Below are positions 58,869 through 64,000 of a stretch of 64,000 nt of DNA, one piece after another. The stretch is from Progne subis subis. Lineage: Eukaryota; Chordata; Aves; Passeriformes; Hirundinidae. The stretch's first letter is position 1, and every line of letters begins with the position of its first letter. The notes under the pieces are model-generated. The model did no database searches, was not told the origin of the DNA, and worked only from the letters and a program-made list of their open reading frames with translations. The stretch covers positions 4,892,322-4,956,321 of the forward strand of contig JAKJHU010000065.1 in NCBI GenBank assembly GCA_022316685.1, in the 5' to 3' direction. A program made the translations under genes and the position numbers.

Positions 58869-59370
58869 TGCCCACCCCCGCCAAGGCCTAGGGGCGCCTG
58901 CGGCTGCTCCGTGGCTGCTGCCGTCGGGCAGGGGCTGAGGGGCTGCCCGGCGGCACGGCCCTCCCCGGGCTGCCAGGCTCAGCCTGTCCTCCTAGAGACA
59001 CAGCAGCACTCACACAGCGCTGAGAGGATTTTCAGGGTCCCCGTCTGGTTTGACCTTGCGCAGGAGCTGAGCAGTGACCGGGGCACGAGCGGGGCCACCA
59101 AATCTCCCAAACCGTTTCCCGATAGGCCGCCTCACAGCCCAGGGGGGTTCCTTGCACCGCTGCCGGGGCTCACGCAGAGCCTCTGCTCCCATGCAGTTCA
59201 ATAAAAAGCGGGCAGGGTGTCCCTGTGCTCGGCCCTTCCCCGGCGGAGGGGACACCGTGCCCCTCTCCGTCCTCACAGCTCCCGTGCCGGGCCGGCAGCG
59301 AGCAGCTCTGCTGACACCCTCCCACGGGCGTTGTGCCGCCGTTTGTTTGTTTGTTTTTTTGTTTTCCCAG

Positions 59371-59544
59371 CAATGCACAAGCTCAGAAGCTGACCGCAGT
59401 GACCGGGGTCCTGCCCCGAGTACAGCAGCGATGCGGAATGCAGTGCAGCTGCAGCGCACTGGCTCTCAGCCTCAACCCAGCAGCTCAAAAGACATTTTTC
59501 CAGAGACCCCCCTCAATTTTGCAAGGAGGTTTCTGGACGATTAA
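59371..59544 (+). other. Exon-like ORF segment, unidentified
   Basis: A long pyrimidine tract (TTTGTTTTTTTGTTTTCCCAG) ends at an AG; the following 57 codons are open to TAA: SSEADRSDRGPAPSTAAMRN, then KDIFPETPLNFARRFLDD. AATAAAG appears near 59.73 kb. No family recognised. It may be a terminal exon of an unknown plus-strand transcript or chance. Confidence 0.2.
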
Positions 59545-60613
59545 ATACTCAGTGAGCTTTGCTTGGTGTTAAGGTACAAAACTCAGCCGAGGAGTGAAAC
59601 GGAGTCATGACTGGGTATTTTGGAGAACGGCAGGAATCAGGTCTATCTGATCCCGCATATGAGAAAAACAAGGCGCGGGGAACAGACTGCTGCTTTCAGT
59701 TGACTTAATTAGTTTATACACCGAAACTGTGAATAAAGGGGCTGTGCAGCGCTTTGGCGTCAGGAGTAACCCCGCAGCCATGACAACAGCGAAGCATTGC
59801 CGATCAGCATGACAAAGAGCCGAGGGCTGCTGCCACAGACAGCCGGCTGCGGCCCATCGGGCATGCGGTGTGAGCGGAAAAACCCACCCTGAAAATCAAA
59901 CCCTGAAAATCCCACCCCACCACTGCGGTATGCAACGCTCCAGTTCCAGTCCTCTGCAAAAATCGGTGTTTGGGAACAGGTTTGGGCCGCTCACACGCGT
60001 CCATATCTTTTCATGAACTGCTGGTAACTGCAGTATCTTGTGAAGCCAGGATGTAACACAGAGGTTTCTTCAAAAACAGAGATTTGGATAGTTACAGGCC
60101 AGTAACTATCCAAATGCTGCGCCCCTGCCTGCCCCAAGCTCCCAGCCTGGCGGGGCCCAGGGGAATTCTGCGGGCTCCAGCCCACATCTTGAGGATTTTG
60201 TCCTAGATCTGATTAAAAAGGACAATAAAAAAGTCCCACGTTTGCTCCCAGCCCTTCCCTCTGGTTCACTCCGTGGTAAGAGATGGGCTCAGCGGTGATT
60301 TGGGAGCCGCAGGGGTGACCCTGTCACAGGGCGCAGAGGCGTGCAGTCCCTCCAGAGCCCAGAGCTGCCTTCTCTGCCCTGGTGCCCCCCTGCTCCCAGA
60401 GACCCTTCCCACAGGGTGGGCACAGTCCCACCTGCCCTGCACAGGGGCCATCACCCCTGGGGACACTGCGTTTGTCACCATAGTCTGAGCTCCTGCTACT
60501 GAGCACAGCCAAAAGTTTACCCAGAGAGATTAAATAAAGGAAATGAACAGCGCTGTGAGAAAAACACGGAATTGAGCCATTTCCCCCTCAGGACCAACTC
60601 TGCATGCATGTGA

Positions 60614-61303
60614 ATGCAGATGCAGCACCCAGGGAAGGGAGGTAACTCGAAGCACCTCAGAGCTGATTCAAAAGTGATGGAGAGCCCAGCCTGGCTCCGA
60701 GAGGGTCCCACAGCTCTGGGACATGGGCACAGCCCCACTCTGGGCACTTCTAACTCAGCTGGAGCTGCACACAGGAAACCTGCTCATAGTGTCATCAGCC
60801 TCTCACCAAATGTATTCCTTTTACTTTACAGGTACTCTCCTGCTCAGGCCACTAAAGCACTGAGAAACTGCATAGAAAATAAACCATTTAAACATTCTCT
60901 AAAGTTCTTACAGAAACTGCACAAATACAGAGGGGATGTGAAGCCTTTCCAATCTTCCCTGCCCCTCACAGTCAGCAGCCACCCAAACACTTCACTGCTT
61001 CAGCAGCCCCTTAATCTCCAATCCAAACTTCTTCTTAGTTTAAACCCATTCCCCCTCACAGAGTCATGGGATGAATTAGAGGATCCCATTCAGTGGTTCA
61101 TGCCAGAGGAGCTCAGGGACCCTCAGCAGCTCCAAACTGTCGAGCAAGCAGCAAATACAGGGGTACCCTCCCAGAGGGAGCAGCCCTTCAGAGGAGAGAT
61201 TATCCAAAGCCAGGTGGGCTGGGCACCCAGGTGGGGAGCAGCCACCAGCCAGGGCTTGCTGCAGCTTCCACTCCTGAGCTTTGATTCTGACACCAATCCT
61301 TAG
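60614..61303 (+). CDS. 229-codon ORF of unknown status
   Basis: Not recognised. The longest ORF outside CpG-island, repeat and FAM120A sequence, starting with ATG at 60614. A good acceptor (CTTTTACTTTACAG|GTACTC) lies inside at 60831, after which the frame reads YSPAQATKALRNCIENKPFK, then HSLKFLQKLHKYRGDVKPFQ and ESWDELEDPIQWFMPEELRD. A possible donor AAGCCAG|GTGGGC is at 61214. The codon content after 60832 looks more protein-like than before. It may be one exon of an unknown gene, a decayed gene, or chance. Confidence 0.22.
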   Translation: MQMQHPGKGGNSKHLRADSKVMESPAWLREGPTALGHGHSPTLGTSNSAGAAHRKPAHSVISLSPNVFLLLYRYSPAQATKALRNCIENKPFKHSLKFLQKLHKYRGDVKPFQSSLPLTVSSHPNTSLLQQPLNLQSKLLLSLNPFPLTESWDELEDPIQWFMPEELRDPQQLQTVEQAANTGVPSQREQPFRGEIIQSQVGWAPRWGAATSQGLLQLPLLSFDSDTNP

Positions 61304-62900
61304 TTTTAATCTGAATATTAATAGAACATTTATAAAATGCTTATCTGGAGTCAGAGGCCTCTTTGTTCCCTGTGACTGTAGAGGAGCTCAAGGGTCTGTA
61401 GAAGCAGTGAAGAAATTCCGAACAACTGATGAAGGAAGTCCTGGACCCCAGGAGACCCTGCAAGGTATTTCCCTGGAGAAAATCGTCTTTTAAACTCGGG
61501 AATAAAAATCTGAGATGAGGGCACAGTGCTTTGTGTCTGCGATCACTGGAATAGTGGCTCATCCCTGGAGAAGCACCTCGGGGACACGACACCTCTGTCA
61601 CCCCAGCCAGGAGAGAGCTGCACGGAAAAGAGAACAACCAAAAGAGAAACAGGAAGGTGTCCCATCTCACCTGGATCCCCCTTCCCACCCGGTAGGGAAG
61701 GGACAGAGGGTGGTCCCTCCTGTGAGCAGGGAAGCCCAAGGCCAGCAGTGATTTACCACTCACCAGTCCCTGCTCCTGTGCAGGTGATCCATCCCATTTC
61801 CTCAGAAAAGGCCAGGGCAGGAGGCACCCCAGAGAAGCAGAAAATCAACATAAATATGTATATTTTGGCCCTGGGGCTTCAAAACTTTGAATTAACCAAG
61901 CGTTTGAATGGTTCTGGAGCTTTACATGTACCTCCACCTGCGCTCTCCTCACCCCTGCTGGTGGACAGGAGGGGCCGAGGGGGAAAGGAAATAGGGAACA
62001 ACAGCATCAAAATAAGATTTATTATTTAGAACCAAGATTCAGAAGAGACAGACATGGCAGATAACAACAAAAAAGAACGCCAGGCTCCAGCTGGGAGGGA
62101 GGGTGGTACCGAGAGGCTGCCGAGCAGGGGGAGCTTCCTGTGGCCCTGGTATCAAAAACAAGAGTGAGGGTGAGAACAGCCCGGGCTGGGACTGCACGAG
62201 GAGCAGGGGAGGCCCGTGGGTGCAGAGACTTTGGGGCCCCGATGTAACAGCAGGAGCAGCACTTTCCCACTTCTTAGGCCAATGCTAACCCAGCTTTCTG
62301 AAAACCAGGTGAGTAGTCCTTGGATAAATGATTGCTCGTGAGGTTATTGCTACGAACTGCTCTGTCCATCACCTCGGTCCAGGAGACAGCTGAAACCCAC
62401 TGCCAGGGAACCCAGGGAAAGAAACCCCCACTGTCTCGGTTTAGATCATTGAAGGCACTTCAGAGTCTTAGAAATGGCTCCAGTTACCCACTCATCTGTG
62501 GAAGGATTTCAGCCTTACATTTAAAATCAGCAGGGACTCGAGACTGTATTTAAGTCTAGCAAGAAAATGTGGCCAGTCTATGAGAAAAAAAGAGAGGCAA
62601 AAAGGGAAGTGAGAAGCAGACTCACTCTCTGGTGTGGGATCCAGAGGTTTTGTTACTTGATTTAAGTGGATTTAAAATAGAATCTCATCTTTAAAAAAGA
62701 ACTGTGAGAAATGTAAATGGAACTGGAACTTATCTTACTTGTACGCGTGCCTAGTTTATCCCTTGGAAAATTGCTTAAATGACAATTAACTGTGTGAAAC
62801 AAAAAGCATTTGAAGGAGTGCCTCCTCCTCTTCCTCCTCCTCCCTCTTCTCCATCTGCCGCTCACGGAAACCTGGCTCACAACAGAAGGGAACAATTTGG
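61304..62900. other. Intergenic stretch downstream of the putative WNK2 end
   Basis: No supported gene. It includes a short pyrimidine-rich run near 62.82 kb (CCTCCTCCTCTTCCTCCTCC). Plus-strand frames here are short and lack splice support. Confidence 0.55.
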
Positions 62901-62914
62901 AACAAAATCCTTTT

Positions 62915-63139
62915 CCCCCAAAATAATTCTCCTTTATTTTTTATTGCATAACATTTTTGTATTTCCAACTATAAATAAAAAAATGATTAGAAAGAAGTTA
63001 CAAAATAGCGTTGAATGGACCAGAACGGCACAGAACTCCTCACACACGGTAAATCATTTATCATTTCCCATCTTCCTCTTCGTCCTCCCTGGCCGCGGCG
63101 GGGCCTCGCGCTTGGCACCGGAGCTGCGGGGGCCACGTG
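62915..63139 (-). other. WNK2: 3' UTR of the putative WNK2 terminal exon
   Basis: About 225 nt from the stop to the expected cleavage site. Two overlapping minus-strand AATAAA signals (62945-62940 and 62937-62932) mark the end. A short, plausible 3' UTR; alternative, more distal poly(A) sites cannot be excluded. Confidence 0.45.
62932..62945 (-). terminator. Double poly(A) signal, minus strand
   Basis: Minus strand reads GCAATAAAAAATAAAG, two AATAAA hexamers 8 bp apart. Supports a minus-strand transcript ending near 62.91-62.92 kb. Confidence 0.6.
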
Positions 63140-63168
63140 TCAGTCGCTGACGGTCTCCTTTTCAGAAT
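63140..63168 (-). CDS. WNK2: Putative WNK2 terminal coding exon
   Basis: On the minus strand a strong acceptor (CTTTTCTTTTAG) is followed by 29 coding nt, entering in phase 1 and reading (D)SEKETVSD then TGA. WNK2 is a with-no-lysine serine/threonine kinase of ion-transport and MAPK regulation. Human WNK2 ends, as I recall it, with a similar short acidic ESEKPD tail, and lies directly upstream of FAM120A in the same orientation; both agree with this call. The match is only a few residues, so synteny carries most of the weight. A second frame is open to a later TGA, so the phase is not proven. Confidence 0.45.
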
Positions 63169-64000
63169 CTAAAAGAAAAGAATCCACACGTGGATTTCAC
63201 ACCTAGGAGAACCCGAACCAAGCCCAAACGGGCCGTGTGAGCCGGGAGCTGCAGCACGCGGGAGGCCCTGCTGCCAGAGCGTGCTCCCGGCCCCACCGGG
63301 AAACAGGGGCAGGATGGGCGCTTGTGCTGAGAGCTCGGGTGTGGAAACCATTTCTCGTGGTGGCTGAACAGAACCTCAGCACCTCACAGGGGCCTCAGAC
63401 CGGAGCTCCGGCTCCCGCGGGGGAAGAGGCAGGCGTGGGAAGAGGCAGCAGAGACGGCCAGCGCTGGGCTCCCTTTATGGGGACGAGGGGAACGGATGCG
63501 ACCGTGCGCGGGTGTCAGAGGAGCGTGGGGCTGCCAGGGCAGGCATCGGCTCCCCACGCCCGCAGGCTTGGCTCCCTCGTGCCACGGAAACGAGCCAAGC
63601 CTCGGCTCATGGGATCCCGAAGGGCTGGGCTGGAAGAGACCTCCCTGCAGCGGGGCCACCGGGCTGCCGTGCCCCACCCGGGACGGATCCATCCGCAGGA
63701 GCAGAGCACGGGGAAGGGGCTCGGACAGACACGAGGGGCACAGCAAGGGCAGGAGCAGGATAAAAGGAAGGGAGGTGCCCAGAGCAGCACACCACGGAGG
63801 CAGCAGCAGCACAGGGGGTCACCTCGTGTGATGTGCTGGGGCCATGCACCCCGACACGGCTGCACAGACAGACACACAGACAGACACAGACAGACACGGG
63901 CACGCTGTGTGGAGGGGCAGCCACAGACGGGTGTGCCGGAGCTCACAGCTCATGCAGGGAGTCCCTGGGGCAGGCAGGGACGCGGGGACAGCGCAGGGCA
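63169..64000 (-). other. WNK2: Probable last intron of WNK2 (partial)
   Basis: GC-rich sequence to the right edge with no further exon identified. Contains a (GACAGACACA)n-type microsatellite at 63863-63897. Open frames here follow base composition. Confidence 0.4.
63863..63897. repeat. GACA/CACA microsatellite
   Basis: CACAGACAGACACACAGACA followed by more CAGACA units. A simple sequence repeat likely to vary in length. Confidence 0.85.

Noticed and set aside
57825..58938. Long ORFs (270-340 codons) on both strands through the minisatellite
   Set aside because: They arise because the 36/30-bp units are multiples of three and lack stops; the peptide is pure repeat and open in all frames.

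Overview
The window is vertebrate nuclear DNA, most likely avian. It has interrupted genes with GT-AG introns, many truncated CR1 LINE fragments (the typical bird retroposon), compact introns and a strong CpG island. No bacterial, phage, CRISPR, tRNA or rRNA structure was seen.

The dominant gene is FAM120A (OSSA, constitutive coactivator of PPAR-gamma-like protein 1) on the minus strand. Twelve consecutive coding exons were placed by translation and splice-phase matching, from the ATG at 34564 down to 336. They encode about the first 756 residues, against roughly 1,118 in the human protein; the remaining C-terminal exons lie off the left edge. Every exon junction keeps frame. The promoter side is a GC-rich, TATA-less CpG island (about 33.77-35.48 kb) that also carries long compositional ORFs on the opposite strand, where mammals have FAM120AOS.

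Region by region: 0.3-34.6 kb is FAM120A exons 12 to 1, with introns holding CR1 fragments and a perfect 54-bp tandem duplication. 34.6-36.1 kb is the CpG-island promoter, abutted by a CR1 copy. 36.1-62.9 kb is intergenic or poorly defined. Within it, 44.3-48.1 kb contains exon-like plus-strand ORFs with matching splice phases and a poly(A) signal that I cannot assign to a known family. 56.9-58.9 kb is an unusual block of three unrelated tandem repeats around a TATA plus four-CCAAT promoter or LTR-like element. 59-61.3 kb has two further plus-strand ORFs of unknown status. 62.9-63.2 kb holds a minus-strand terminal exon with poly(A) signals, best read as the 3' end of WNK2, the gene just upstream of FAM120A in mammals.

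FAM120A and the putative WNK2 end share the human head-to-tail order. The rest is repeat, intron or candidate sequence, with confidence values set low accordingly.
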